A stretch of 43,497 bases of DNA, taken from the NCBI GenBank assembly GCA_015520425.1, contig WAQC01000032.1, positions 1 to 43,497 of the forward strand. The letters run 5' to 3'. Source of the stretch: Candidatus Pelearchaeum sp. (GTDB lineage: Archaea > Thermoproteota > Nitrososphaeria_A > Caldarchaeales > Caldarchaeaceae). This document shows positions 35,224 to 43,497 of this stretch, piece after piece. The translations under genes and the position numbers were made by a program. Position 1 is the stretch's first letter; each line of letters starts with the position of its first letter. Below the pieces are notes generated by a model that was given only the letters and a program-made list of their open reading frames with translations, was not told where the DNA came from and made no database searches.

Positions 35224-36528
35224 TCATTCTTCAACAGGCTCTACCAGCAGAAGACCCTCTCTGCGCTCAACTATCCTAACCTTCTGCCCTTTCCTAATCT
35301 CCGTCTTGGAGGTAGCTCTCCAGTACTCGCCTGAGACCAAGATGTAACCCTCCTCACCTGGCTTTAAGTCGTCCACGGCCTTGCCAACACCACCGAGATA
35401 CTGCTCAAAATAGCTCCTTCTCTTCTGTATCCTGAGCGCTTTATAGATTAGGAAGACGAAGATAGCACCAGCGACTGCAGTTGATACTCCTACTGAGAAG
35501 TATAGTTGTTGCAGCCATTCTTCGGAGACGTATATGGGGTAGGGCGGGTATCCTATGAGGAGAATCAGGCCTAGGGTTAGTGCGAAGATTCCTCCTAGGC
35601 CTGCTGCTCCGAATCCTGGTGTGTGCAGCTCAAAGATTATGAGGGCAGCGCCTATGGCTGCGAGTAGTATTCCTATGATATTCACGTTGAAGCCCTGACC
35701 CAGGAGCCCTAGGAGTATCATTATGCCCCCAGCTACCTCAGCGCCCCACCCAGGGCTCGTGAAACCAAGTATCAAGACCAGTATCCCTATGGAGAGGAGA
35801 AGACTGGAAACCAGCGGGTCTGAGAAGAGCGCTATTATTGAAGACCTTATGCTAGGCCCCGCCTTAACCAGCTTAGCCCCATTAAGGTCTAGAGTTCTCT
35901 CCCCACCAAGCCTATACACCGTCGCCCCATCCGCTTTCTCTAGAAGCTCCTCAGGCGACTCTGCTATTGCTTCTATAACCCCCAGCCTAAGCGCCTCCTC
36001 TGGGCCTAGGTTGTCATTATGCGTGATGAACCTAACAGCTTGGGTTGCGTTTCGCTTATGCAGCTCGGCGAGGGAGCTCATCTTGGCTGTGAGGAAGTTT
36101 ATGAGCTTGGTCTCGTTGCTCGGCTGGCCGCCGACAACTGGCTGGGCAGAGCCTATCAGCGTGTAGGGAGCCATCGCAGCATAGTCTGTCGCCATGAGTA
36201 TGTAGGTGCCTGCTGAGAGCGCCTGCTTGCCAGCTGGGTAGACGAAGCCTATCACGGGTGTGGGAGACTCTAGTATGGCGTCAATTATCCTGAACATGGC
36301 GTCGCCGAGGCCGCCGAAGGTGTCCAACGTCATGAGAACTGCCTCATAGTCTCCAGCGTTTCTTAGGTTCTCCTCAACATAGTCAGCCATGCCTGGCGAG
36401 ACGTAGCCGTTAAGCTCCAGCCAGAGGACGCGCTTCTCATCAGTAGAGCCATAGCTATCAGAAGCGGCGAGTAAAGCTGAAAAAGATATGAGGAATATTG
36501 CTATGGTTATAGTTGCGGCTCTATTCAT
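35224..36528 (-). CDS. nfeD: NfeD family membrane protein with ClpP-class Ser protease domain
   Basis: 'VLWLELNGYVSPGMADYVEENLRNA', 'PVIGFVYPAGKQALSAGTYILMATDYAAMAPYTLIGSAQPV', multi-TM NfeD region, C-terminal OB-like 'GEEGYILVSGEYWRATS'. Confidence 0.92.
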   Translation of the reverse strand: MNRAATITIAIFLISFSALLAASDSYGSTDEKRVLWLELNGYVSPGMADYVEENLRNAGDYEAVLMTLDTFGGLGDAMFRIIDAILESPTPVIGFVYPAGKQALSAGTYILMATDYAAMAPYTLIGSAQPVVGGQPSNETKLINFLTAKMSSLAELHKRNATQAVRFITHNDNLGPEEALRLGVIEAIAESPEELLEKADGATVYRLGGERTLDLNGAKLVKAGPSIRSSIIALFSDPLVSSLLLSIGILVLILGFTSPGWGAEVAGGIMILLGLLGQGFNVNIIGILLAAIGAALIIFELHTPGFGAAGLGGIFALTLGLILLIGYPPYPIYVSEEWLQQLYFSVGVSTAVAGAIFVFLIYKALRIQKRRSYFEQYLGGVGKAVDDLKPGEEGYILVSGEYWRATSKTEIRKGQKVRIVERREGLLLVEPVEE

Positions 36529-37319
36529 CTCTTCTTTGACGACTCTATCATACCCATCATAGCAGCCATTTCCTTAAGCCCGCTACTCTCGGTAATCACT
36601 ATCATGTTCTTCTCTCTAGCTATCTCAGCCCATGTCTGGAGTTCGCGAAGCCTCATGGCGGATGGGTTCTGGGCATAGTAGTCGGCTGCCTCAGCCATCT
36701 TCTGCGCTGCCTGCAGCTCTCCCTCAGCCATGATTATCCTGCTCCTCCTCTCGCGCTCAGCCTCAGCCTGCTTGGCGATAGCCCTCTGCATCGTCTCAGG
36801 TATCACCACATCACGTATTGCTACCGTTGTCACCTTAATACCCCAAGGCTCCGTAGCCTCATCAAGTATCTGCTGTATCCGCTTGTTAATCTCTTCCCTC
36901 CTAGTGAGGAGGTCGTCAAACTCCACCTGGCCTATGACATCACGCAGCGTGGTCTGAGCCAACATGGCAGAGGCTGTTATGTAGTCCTTAACACGCACAA
37001 CAGCAGCAATAGGGTCATTAACCCTGAAATAGACGATAGCATCAACATCAACAGTTACGTTATCCTTCGTGATTATACGCTGTTTGGGTACGTCAAGTGT
37101 TATTAGCCTTAGGTCAACGATGCGCCGCTTATCTATTATTGGCAGTATTATGACCAGCCCAGGCCCCTTGGCGCCGAGTAGCCTACCCAGCCTGAAGATG
37201 ACCACACGCTCATATTCTGTAGCTATCTTAATGGCCGATGATAGCAGCCCTAGTATTATTATGAGCAGGAAGATTGTTAGAAAGATGTTTCCAGGTGTGA
37301 GCTGTGCTAATACGCTCAT
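36525..37319 (-). CDS. Stomatin/SPFH (band 7) family protein (slipin)
   Basis: 'EYERVVIFRLGRLLGAKGPGLVIILPIIDKRRIVDLRLITLDVPKQRIITKDNVTVDVDAIVYFRV', 'QAEAERERRSRIIMAEGELQAAQ'. ATGA overlap with nfeD. Confidence 0.94.
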   Translation of the reverse strand: MSVLAQLTPGNIFLTIFLLIIILGLLSSAIKIATEYERVVIFRLGRLLGAKGPGLVIILPIIDKRRIVDLRLITLDVPKQRIITKDNVTVDVDAIVYFRVNDPIAAVVRVKDYITASAMLAQTTLRDVIGQVEFDDLLTRREEINKRIQQILDEATEPWGIKVTTVAIRDVVIPETMQRAIAKQAEAERERRSRIIMAEGELQAAQKMAEAADYYAQNPSAMRLRELQTWAEIAREKNMIVITESSGLKEMAAMMGMIESSKKR

Positions 37320-37490
37320 AGTGCAGCAAGTTGATTAATTCATTACACACTATAATAGTTTTTGCCGATATAAACTGCATAATTCTCCGCATCTACGCGA
37401 GCCCTAGCCCGAAAATACGCCGATATTATGCGTAGTTTCCGCGGGATGGCACATATATATCAATACAGACCGTATAAAACTTGGCTGAGT

Positions 37491-39011
37491 ATGGCGCACA
37501 TTCCAGACCAGGAGGGAGTAAGTGAGCAGGATGTGGGTAGCGAGTCCCAGCCTAAGGAGGTTGGGGGTGAGGCAATGAAGCGCCTCACCGAGTTGGGCTT
37601 GGATGAGCAAACAATCAACGCATTACTGGAATTATTCGCCTCTCTAGAGAAACAACCCGCTAAGCTGCGTAAATATATCAAGACAGCTCTGAGGCTTAGG
37701 GAGCTTGAGCGTGAAACGGGAAAAAGCTTCACAGTCCTTCTCCGCGAATATGATAAGAAGTTTAAAGAGAGTGTGAAGCTTGAGTATGCGATAAGCGAGC
37801 TTAAGGCGAAGCGTGAGAAGATAGAGGAAGACCTGAAGATATACATGGAGCAGCAGAAACTAACGTTAGATAAGGTCAATAAGGCGTCCAACCTCTTCAA
37901 GCTCCTTGAGAGTCATGGCATCTCTACACAAGACTTGGAACTACTCGTCTCCGCTGCCAAGCAGCTTAAGGAGATTGGAGGAGACCCAGCTAAGCTTCTA
38001 GAGATGCTGGACGCGCGTAAGTCTCTCTTGAGCGAGATTGAGGAGCTGGAGAGTCGTAAGAAGAGTCTTGAAGAAGAGCTGGCGGCGATAGAATCTTCCA
38101 AGAAGGAGAAGGAGGAGCAGATAGCGGCTCTCATAGACGCTGAGCCAGAGTTCAACAGCATAATGGAGGCGAGGAGCAGGCTTAAGGCTGAGGTAGAACA
38201 GCTTGAGGATAGAGTGAATGAGCTAAACTCCAAGATAGAAGAACTGACACGCGAGTACGAGTCATTATACGGTTATCGCGGCAAGGCTGAGGAGATAGAG
38301 AATGAGATAAGACAGAAGCAGGAGCTTCTCGCATCGCTGGATGAGGAGATAAGCAAGAAAGAGGAGCAGGTTAAGATTCTTGAGGAAGAGGTTGATGCGG
38401 CGCGTTCGCTGCTCAACCTGATGCAGAACCCAGAGATAGTCCCAAATGAGGAGATTGAGACGCTTGCTCACCAGCTTCTAAACATAGTCAAGGTTAGGAA
38501 GGGAGAGCTTCCAGCGTTGAGGCCGCTTGAGCAGAGTTTGACGGAGAACGCGCGGAAGAGGATAGTTGAGCTGATTCTCCCAGCCATTAGGAGCGAGCTT
38601 GTCCCCAAGTGGGTGTTTGACAAGCTTGAGAAGGAGTTTAAGGCTCTGGCTGAGAAGCGCGTGGCTCTTGAGGCAGAGCTCGCGGAGCTCAGGAAGCTAT
38701 ACACCGAGCAGCGGCAGGAGAGGCCACCGCCACCAGCGCAGGAGGCTACCCAAGAAGCTGTAGAAAAAACGGAGACACGGCCAGCAGTGGCCTTCTTCAA
38801 GAGACTAAGCACCAAGCAGGAACTCACAAACACGATAGAGAAGAAAGCCCGCGTCAAATGCCCACACTGCGGTGAAGGGACGATAGTCATGCTACCAGTG
38901 AGAGAGGACTTGGAGGAAGCCGCCGAGGCTGGAGATAAAATCGTCCTAGAATGCAGTAGCTGCAGGCGCGATATACAGCTTAACCCCGCGACGCTTCTCC
39001 GCTATTATTAG
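37491..39011 (+). CDS. Long coiled-coil protein with C-terminal zinc ribbon
   Basis: Extended heptads ('IEELESRKKSLEEELAAIESSKKEKEEQIAALIDAE...'), 'PPPPAQEA' linker, 'VKCPHCGEGTIVMLPVREDLEEAAEAGDKIVLECSSCRRDIQL'. The track starts at 37428; ATG 37491 is the likelier start. Confidence 0.7.
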   Translation: MAHIPDQEGVSEQDVGSESQPKEVGGEAMKRLTELGLDEQTINALLELFASLEKQPAKLRKYIKTALRLRELERETGKSFTVLLREYDKKFKESVKLEYAISELKAKREKIEEDLKIYMEQQKLTLDKVNKASNLFKLLESHGISTQDLELLVSAAKQLKEIGGDPAKLLEMLDARKSLLSEIEELESRKKSLEEELAAIESSKKEKEEQIAALIDAEPEFNSIMEARSRLKAEVEQLEDRVNELNSKIEELTREYESLYGYRGKAEEIENEIRQKQELLASLDEEISKKEEQVKILEEEVDAARSLLNLMQNPEIVPNEEIETLAHQLLNIVKVRKGELPALRPLEQSLTENARKRIVELILPAIRSELVPKWVFDKLEKEFKALAEKRVALEAELAELRKLYTEQRQERPPPPAQEATQEAVEKTETRPAVAFFKRLSTKQELTNTIEKKARVKCPHCGEGTIVMLPVREDLEEAAEAGDKIVLECSSCRRDIQLNPATLLRYY

Positions 39012-39048
39012 AAAAAGGGGAGTTGTTATAGTTGGGAGGGGATAGGTG

Positions 39049-39423
39049 ATGGCTGACAGCAATCCAATAATTAAGATGCTATCATGGAAGACGCGCCTAC
39101 TCAGCGATTCGGATATAGAAGCCATATTAGCAGCGATAGCGAACATCAAGCAGCACCCCTTCACACTAACAGACATAACAGAACTCCTCCCCGAAGAGCT
39201 TGTAAAAGACCGTAGAAAGAGGAGAAGCATATCCACGCTCCTCACGAACCTAGTTCAGATAGGCTACCTCTCAAAGCCCAGCGAGCGGAAATGGGTGAAA
39301 AACTCGGCGTCGTTCAGCCATTTCCTAAGCCCGCTCATAATAGAGCTGGGCCAGATAGAGAAACGCCCACTACACCGCGAAAAAGAAAGGAAGATAGTAG
39401 ATATACGTGAGAAGGTGGTGTAA
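39049..39423 (+). CDS. Small basic helical protein, possibly winged-helix
   Basis: 'HPFTLTDITELLPEELVKDRRKRRSISTLLTNLVQIGYLSKPSERKWVKNSA' resembles a wHTH (helix-helix-wing). Confidence 0.6.
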   Translation: MADSNPIIKMLSWKTRLLSDSDIEAILAAIANIKQHPFTLTDITELLPEELVKDRRKRRSISTLLTNLVQIGYLSKPSERKWVKNSASFSHFLSPLIIELGQIEKRPLHREKERKIVDIREKVV

Positions 39424-39435
39424 AAGGAAAGGGAG

Positions 39436-39879
39436 GTGCTCTCCTTCTTGCCCAGAAAGCCGCAGGATTCCGCTTCTCCCAGGTATAAGGCGCGTGTAGG
39501 CTATGAGGGCGAGTATAGCCTGTTGAGACGCTTCATAGAAGCCAGCGAGGACGGCTGCTACGCTGTGAGAACCCCTGGAAGCGGCGCGGGCAAGATGGCC
39601 AAACCCGACATAATAGCGGTAGACCACGGCGAGCTACTAGCTATAGAGGTTAAGTCCAGCAGCAAGCGCTACGCCATGCTGGAGGTGGAGCAGGTTAAGC
39701 GGCTCAAGGACTTCTCAAAAAGATTTAGGATAAAATGCCCACACTGCGGCGGCGAATTCCACCCAAAGCCAGTTGTGGCGATTAGATTCTTGGGCAGGGG
39801 ATGGCGCTTCCTTGAACTGCCCTTAAACGGCGAGGATAGGTCTATAACGATTAGATGGTCTGAGGGAGACAGGAAGTAG
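39436..39879 (+). CDS. hjc: Archaeal Holliday junction resolvase (Hjc family) with internal CxxC...H insertion
   Basis: 'GYEGEYSLLRRFIEASEDGCYAVRTPGSGAGKMAKPDIIAVDHGELLAIEVKSSSKRYAMLEVEQVKRL' with the nuclease pattern E...D...ExK. GTG start after GGGAGG. Confidence 0.88.
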   Translation: MLSFLPRKPQDSASPRYKARVGYEGEYSLLRRFIEASEDGCYAVRTPGSGAGKMAKPDIIAVDHGELLAIEVKSSSKRYAMLEVEQVKRLKDFSKRFRIKCPHCGGEFHPKPVVAIRFLGRGWRFLELPLNGEDRSITIRWSEGDRK

Positions 39880-40341
39880 GTGGTATGGGGGTTGGAGCTA
39901 GACGACCTAGATAAGAAAATCCTTGAGATACTCCAGGAGGATGGCAGGGCGTCATACGCCGAGATTGGCAGGAAGCTGAACGTAAATGAGAACACGATAA
40001 GGTTTAGGATATCACGCCTCATCAAGGCTGGGGTTATCCGTAAGATAGTAGCGCTAGTAGACCCGCGTATGATTGGGATAAACCACTCAGCAGCGCTAAT
40101 GCTGCGGATAAGCCCAGAGAATATAGACGAGGTTCTGCGCGAGATGTCCGCCATGCGCGAGATACCACACATCTACCAGCTCTCAGGAGATTATGACGCT
40201 ATCGCAGTCATAATGGCCCACGACCTGGATGGACTCCACCAGACGATAAACAAGGTGAAGAGAATCAAGGGAGTGATAGAAGTCAACTCGCTGATAACCA
40301 TAAGGATAGTTAAGAGCGATGTCCGATACTCCTTGGTCTAG
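39880..40341 (+). CDS. Lrp/AsnC family transcriptional regulator
   Basis: 'LDDLDKKILEILQEDGRASYAEIGRKLNVNENTIRFRISRLIKAGVIRKI' plus a C-terminal RAM-like domain. GTG start. Confidence 0.92.
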   Translation: MVWGLELDDLDKKILEILQEDGRASYAEIGRKLNVNENTIRFRISRLIKAGVIRKIVALVDPRMIGINHSAALMLRISPENIDEVLREMSAMREIPHIYQLSGDYDAIAVIMAHDLDGLHQTINKVKRIKGVIEVNSLITIRIVKSDVRYSLV

Positions 40342-40379
40342 GCTGAGCTAATATACTACCTAAAGCTACAGAGCAGCCG

Positions 40380-41543
40380 TTGAACCCGACCAAGCTGGTG
40401 GCAGCGCATGAGCAGTATAGGCGGCGATGTCTTAACCTTGTTGCTAGTGAGAATGTTCTAAGCCCCGCCGCCAAGAGAGCCCTGGCAAGCGACCTGGCTG
40501 GGAGATACGCTTTTAGGCCTGAGTTCTACGGCGGCACGAAATACGCGCGGAAACTATGGGATATTGCCGAGCAGTTGGGGAAGGAGGTCTTCAGAGCGGA
40601 GTTCTGCTCGGCCACACCTCTATCGGGGCATGTGGCGCTTATGACAGCCCTATACTCAGCCACGTCCAAGGGGCAGAAGATAGCTGTGATAGCCTCTGAG
40701 CATGGCGGTTATCCAGGGCTGGACCACGACAAGATACCTGAAATCTTCTCGCTACAAACAGTCCAGCTACCGTTCAACAATAGCGAGCAGCAGCTAGAGC
40801 TGTGGGGCTGCCTAGATGTGATAAGAGATGAGAAGCCCAGCGTGGTAATCCTCGGTGCCAGCCTGATACTCTTCCCCCAGCCAGTCAAGGAGATTGCAGA
40901 GGAGGTACATAGCTACGGCGGCGCTGTAATCTTTGACGGCTCCCATGTTTTGGGCCTCATAGCGGGCCAAGCATTCCCAAACCCGCTCAACGAGGGAGCA
41001 GACATACTCCTAGGCTCAACCCACAAGTCATTCCCAGGCCCCCAGGGCGGCATAATACTAACCAATAACAAGGAGCTGGCCTCTAGGATAGAGTCTAACA
41101 CTCTCCACAAGTTTGTTGATAACATACACCTCAACAGGGTTGCTGCTCTCGCTATTGCGCTGGAGGAGATGCGGCGCTACGGCTCCAAATACGCCCCGCG
41201 CATAGTGGAGAACGCCAAGACGCTAGCGGCTGAGCTTGATAGGGCTGGGATAAACGTCTTCAAAGGCAGCAGAGGATACACGGAGACGCACCAGGTTTAC
41301 ATACCGAAGAGCCCAGACGAGGGTGTGCGGTTCAGGGACATGCTTGAGGAGGCTGGGATAGTGGCTGACATGGCTGTTAGGCTGGGAACCAACGAGGTAA
41401 CTCGCCTGGGCATGGGTGCTAGAGAAATGCGCGAGGTGGCGGCGCTCATCAAGCTCGCTTTGGATGGACGCACAAACCAAGCTAGACGAGGTGTGGCTAG
41501 GCTTCTAAAACGTTTCAAAAAGATAAGATACGCCCTCCAATAA
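40380..41543 (+). CDS. Divergent serine hydroxymethyltransferase-like PLP enzyme
   Basis: 'LNLVASENVLSPAAKRALASDLAGRYAF', PLP-Lys region 'DILLGSTHKSFPGPQGGIILTN', 'VRLGTNEVTRLGMGAREM'. Confidence 0.82.
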   Translation: MNPTKLVAAHEQYRRRCLNLVASENVLSPAAKRALASDLAGRYAFRPEFYGGTKYARKLWDIAEQLGKEVFRAEFCSATPLSGHVALMTALYSATSKGQKIAVIASEHGGYPGLDHDKIPEIFSLQTVQLPFNNSEQQLELWGCLDVIRDEKPSVVILGASLILFPQPVKEIAEEVHSYGGAVIFDGSHVLGLIAGQAFPNPLNEGADILLGSTHKSFPGPQGGIILTNNKELASRIESNTLHKFVDNIHLNRVAALAIALEEMRRYGSKYAPRIVENAKTLAAELDRAGINVFKGSRGYTETHQVYIPKSPDEGVRFRDMLEEAGIVADMAVRLGTNEVTRLGMGAREMREVAALIKLALDGRTNQARRGVARLLKRFKKIRYALQ

Positions 41544-41559
41544 GGCTGGGAGCACGGCT

Positions 41560-42525
41560 TTGAAGGCAACAGCCAAAGCACACCCAATGCAGGCGTTGAT
41601 AAAATACCACGGCCTACGCGACTGGGAGCAGAGAATACCCTACCACGACAGCATATCCGTAAACGTGGCAGCCCTATACACAACCACCAGCGTGGAGTTC
41701 GGCGACTTTGAGAACGACCAAGCCCTGGTTGATGGTTCTCTGATTACTGGCCGCCCACTGGAGAGGATTTTAACGGTCATAGACGCGGTTAGGCGTTTAG
41801 CCTCTATTGAGGAGCGTGTCCGCGTGGAGTCTTGGAACTCGCTTCCAGTAGGCTCTGCTAAGGGGCTCGGCTTCTCCGCCGCCGCTGGAGCCGCTCTTGC
41901 AGCTGCAGCATACAGGGCTGCTGGCCTTGATAGAAGCCTCGGCTGGGATACGCGGCTAATCTCACGCATAGCTAGAAAGCTAGCTGGCTCAGCGTGTAGG
42001 AGCGTTGTGGGCGAGTATGCTAGGTGGTATGCTGGAACATGCGACGAGGACTCTTACGCAGCGCGCATAGCTGGGAAGAACGAGCTTGACCTGGCTATGC
42101 TCATCATACCCTTCCGCGCAGAGCTCTCTACGGAGGAGGCTCACAGGGAGGCCGAGCTCTCAGCATTCTTCCAGGCGCGCTGCGTCTCAGCGCAGAAAAG
42201 ATGCGACGAGCTTGAAGCAGCAATAAGGGGCGGAGACCTAGAGAGGTTCGGAGAGCTGGTGGAGCTGGACACCCTAGAGCTGCACGCGGTAACCATGACA
42301 GGCCCCAAGCGGCTAATCCTAACCTCGCCCGATAGTTTGAAGGTTGTGGAGCTGGTCAAGCAGCTACGCGGCGAGGGTGTTGAGTGCTTCTACTCCATGC
42401 AGACAGGCCCCAGCGTCTTCATAAACACCACCTGGGAGGATGTGGAATACGTGAAGGCACAAGTGGAGGAGCTGGGTTATAGGGCTATCAAGTCTGGGAT
42501 AGGAGGCCCCGCAAAGGCCGAGTGA
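41560..42525 (+). CDS. Mevalonate (di)phosphate decarboxylase-like GHMP family enzyme
   Basis: 'LIKYHGLRDWEQRIPYHDSISVNV', 'SWNSLPVGSAKGLGFSAAAGAALAAAAYRA', 'AGSACRSVVGEYARW', 'FYSMQTGPSVFINT'. Confidence 0.75.
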   Translation: MKATAKAHPMQALIKYHGLRDWEQRIPYHDSISVNVAALYTTTSVEFGDFENDQALVDGSLITGRPLERILTVIDAVRRLASIEERVRVESWNSLPVGSAKGLGFSAAAGAALAAAAYRAAGLDRSLGWDTRLISRIARKLAGSACRSVVGEYARWYAGTCDEDSYAARIAGKNELDLAMLIIPFRAELSTEEAHREAELSAFFQARCVSAQKRCDELEAAIRGGDLERFGELVELDTLELHAVTMTGPKRLILTSPDSLKVVELVKQLRGEGVECFYSMQTGPSVFINTTWEDVEYVKAQVEELGYRAIKSGIGGPAKAE

Positions 42526-42571
42526 AGGCGGATGCATTTTAATAAGTAGGCATTACCAGAAACGAGCAGGG

Positions 42572-42742
42572 ATGGTAGAGATAAGCGAGGAGGATATACC
42601 GTTTTTCGCCGAGGTTACCGCTGGCGGCAGGATAACGATACCAGAGGAGATTAGGAAGATATTTGAGATTAAGGATGGCGATGCTCTCTTCTGCCGTATT
42701 AGGATTGTGAAGCGTAAGTCAGCGCATCCAGAGACCAAGTGA
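42572..42742 (+). CDS. AbrB/SpoVT (swapped-hairpin) DNA-binding protein, 56 aa
   Basis: Hand translation: MVEISEEDIPFFAEVTAGGRITIPEEIRKIFEIKDGDALFCRIRIVKRKSAHPETK*. 'GGRITIPEEIRKIFEIKDGDAL' is the AbrB signature. Below the ORF-track length cutoff. Confidence 0.85.
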   Translation: MVEISEEDIPFFAEVTAGGRITIPEEIRKIFEIKDGDALFCRIRIVKRKSAHPETK

Positions 42743-43497
42743 GCGCTGCTCCTCATAGAACCTGAGAACCCTGCTCCGCCTGAGCCACGAGTCTAGATGT
42801 CTTCCTATACTCTCGCGCATGTGGCTTAGCAACTCCTTTAGGTCATCAAATCTACGCGGCTCACCTGCTAGTGCGCGTCTTGCAAGCTCCCTGAACCTCC
42901 ACACGCCGAGTGGAATCCAACCAGGCCATATCTCTATAACGGCTACCGCCGCGGCCTGCCTCCCCAGCTTATGCAGGTGCTCCAGAATTGGGAGTCTAAC
43001 AGCGTGATAAGCTCCTCCCACATTCTCAGGATACCTATCCCGCTCAAGAGGCAGCTCCGAATCCATAAACGGGCCAGAAACACCATTACGATGCCAGAAC
43101 TCTGCAACCTCAAACATCCAGGGAAGGGGTAGAAGCGCTATAGACACACGGTTGTGCACGCCTGAAGCTGTGTAGAATAGGAAATCGCTGATGAGCGCGT
43201 TTCTCTTCACCTCCCTTCGGAGACTCTTTCCTATGATGTCATCAACAGCGGTTATGCTCCACTCTGTTGGGACGAAGCGCCGCTCAATCCGCGTGCCTAG
43301 CAGCCCAGCGCTCAGCAGCCTGACTATATCATACTCCCGCAGGCCGGCGGCGTATAGCTTATTCACCGACTCTTCCGCCTTCAGGTCGGTGTCGGCGGCG
43401 ACCTTATCAACGATGCGCGGGACTTGGGGGTTCTCAGCTATCTGAACACGTTTGGCAGGTGCTGTGGGGCCGAATGGGGCTGCCCTCACCTGAAAAC
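42719..43497 (-). CDS. NreA-family archaeal DNA repair protein, C-terminal portion (5' end beyond the window)
   Basis: 'PQVPRIVDKVAADTDLKAEESVNKLYAAGLREYDIVRLLSAGLLGTRIERRFVPTEWSITAVDDIIGKSL...', C-terminal PIP-like 'QRSLGLWMR'. The frame remains open to the window end. Confidence 0.85.
   Translation of the reverse strand, partial: FQVRAAPFGPTAPAKRVQIAENPQVPRIVDKVAADTDLKAEESVNKLYAAGLREYDIVRLLSAGLLGTRIERRFVPTEWSITAVDDIIGKSLRREVKRNALISDFLFYTASGVHNRVSIALLPLPWMFEVAEFWHRNGVSGPFMDSELPLERDRYPENVGGAYHAVRLPILEHLHKLGRQAAAVAVIEIWPGWIPLGVWRFRELARRALAGEPRRFDDLKELLSHMRESIGRHLDSWLRRSRVLRFYEEQRSLGLWMR

Noticed and set aside
37913-38890. Ser/Leu-rich antisense ORFs opposite the coiled-coil gene
   Set aside because: Typical reverse complement of Glu/Lys/Leu heptads; not coding evidence.
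39669-40172. 167-aa antisense ORF
   Set aside because: Shadow ORF over hjc and the Lrp gene; Ser/Ile-rich with no family signature.

Overview
The window is gene-dense and looks archaeal: sn-glycerol-1-phosphate dehydrogenase, geranylgeranyl reductase, class I LysRS, DTD2-type D-aminoacyl-tRNA deacylase, Hjc, NreA, a ThiN-type regulator, and TATA-like boxes close to start codons. It most resembles a TACK/Aigarchaeota-like lineage, but that placement is an inference. I found about 40 credible CDSs, including a 56-aa AbrB-type ORF missing from the supplied ORF track. I saw no rRNA, tRNA, CRISPR array or transposase.

Housekeeping blocks: OFOR alpha/beta with DsrE and TusA; nicotinamidase with nicotinate PRTase; fumarase; EgsA; DtdA; LysS; an OB-fold SSB; NfeD with a stomatin; a coiled-coil Zn protein, winged-helix protein, Hjc and Lrp; a SHMT-like enzyme, an MVD-like GHMP enzyme, AbrB and NreA.

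The most unusual region is about 19.9-31.3 kb. It contains two related HTH/Zn regulators flanking an HExxH membrane peptidase, with the second regulator joined in frame to the peptidase across a single TAA. It continues with a DUF350-like membrane protein, an M6 metalloprotease and two large membrane proteins. It ends with a run of unrelated membrane or PRC-like proteins carrying Pro/Gln-rich linkers and near-identical C-terminal zinc-ribbon tails. This is the best candidate for an undescribed surface or membrane system.

Other notable points: a secreted Asp-box protein paired with a TM-anchored SBP5 whose domains appear in permuted order and which has no permease nearby; 3' overlap in 7 of 8 convergent gene pairs; and an MVD-like enzyme apparently lacking the catalytic Asp. 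All calls are by eye, with no database search.
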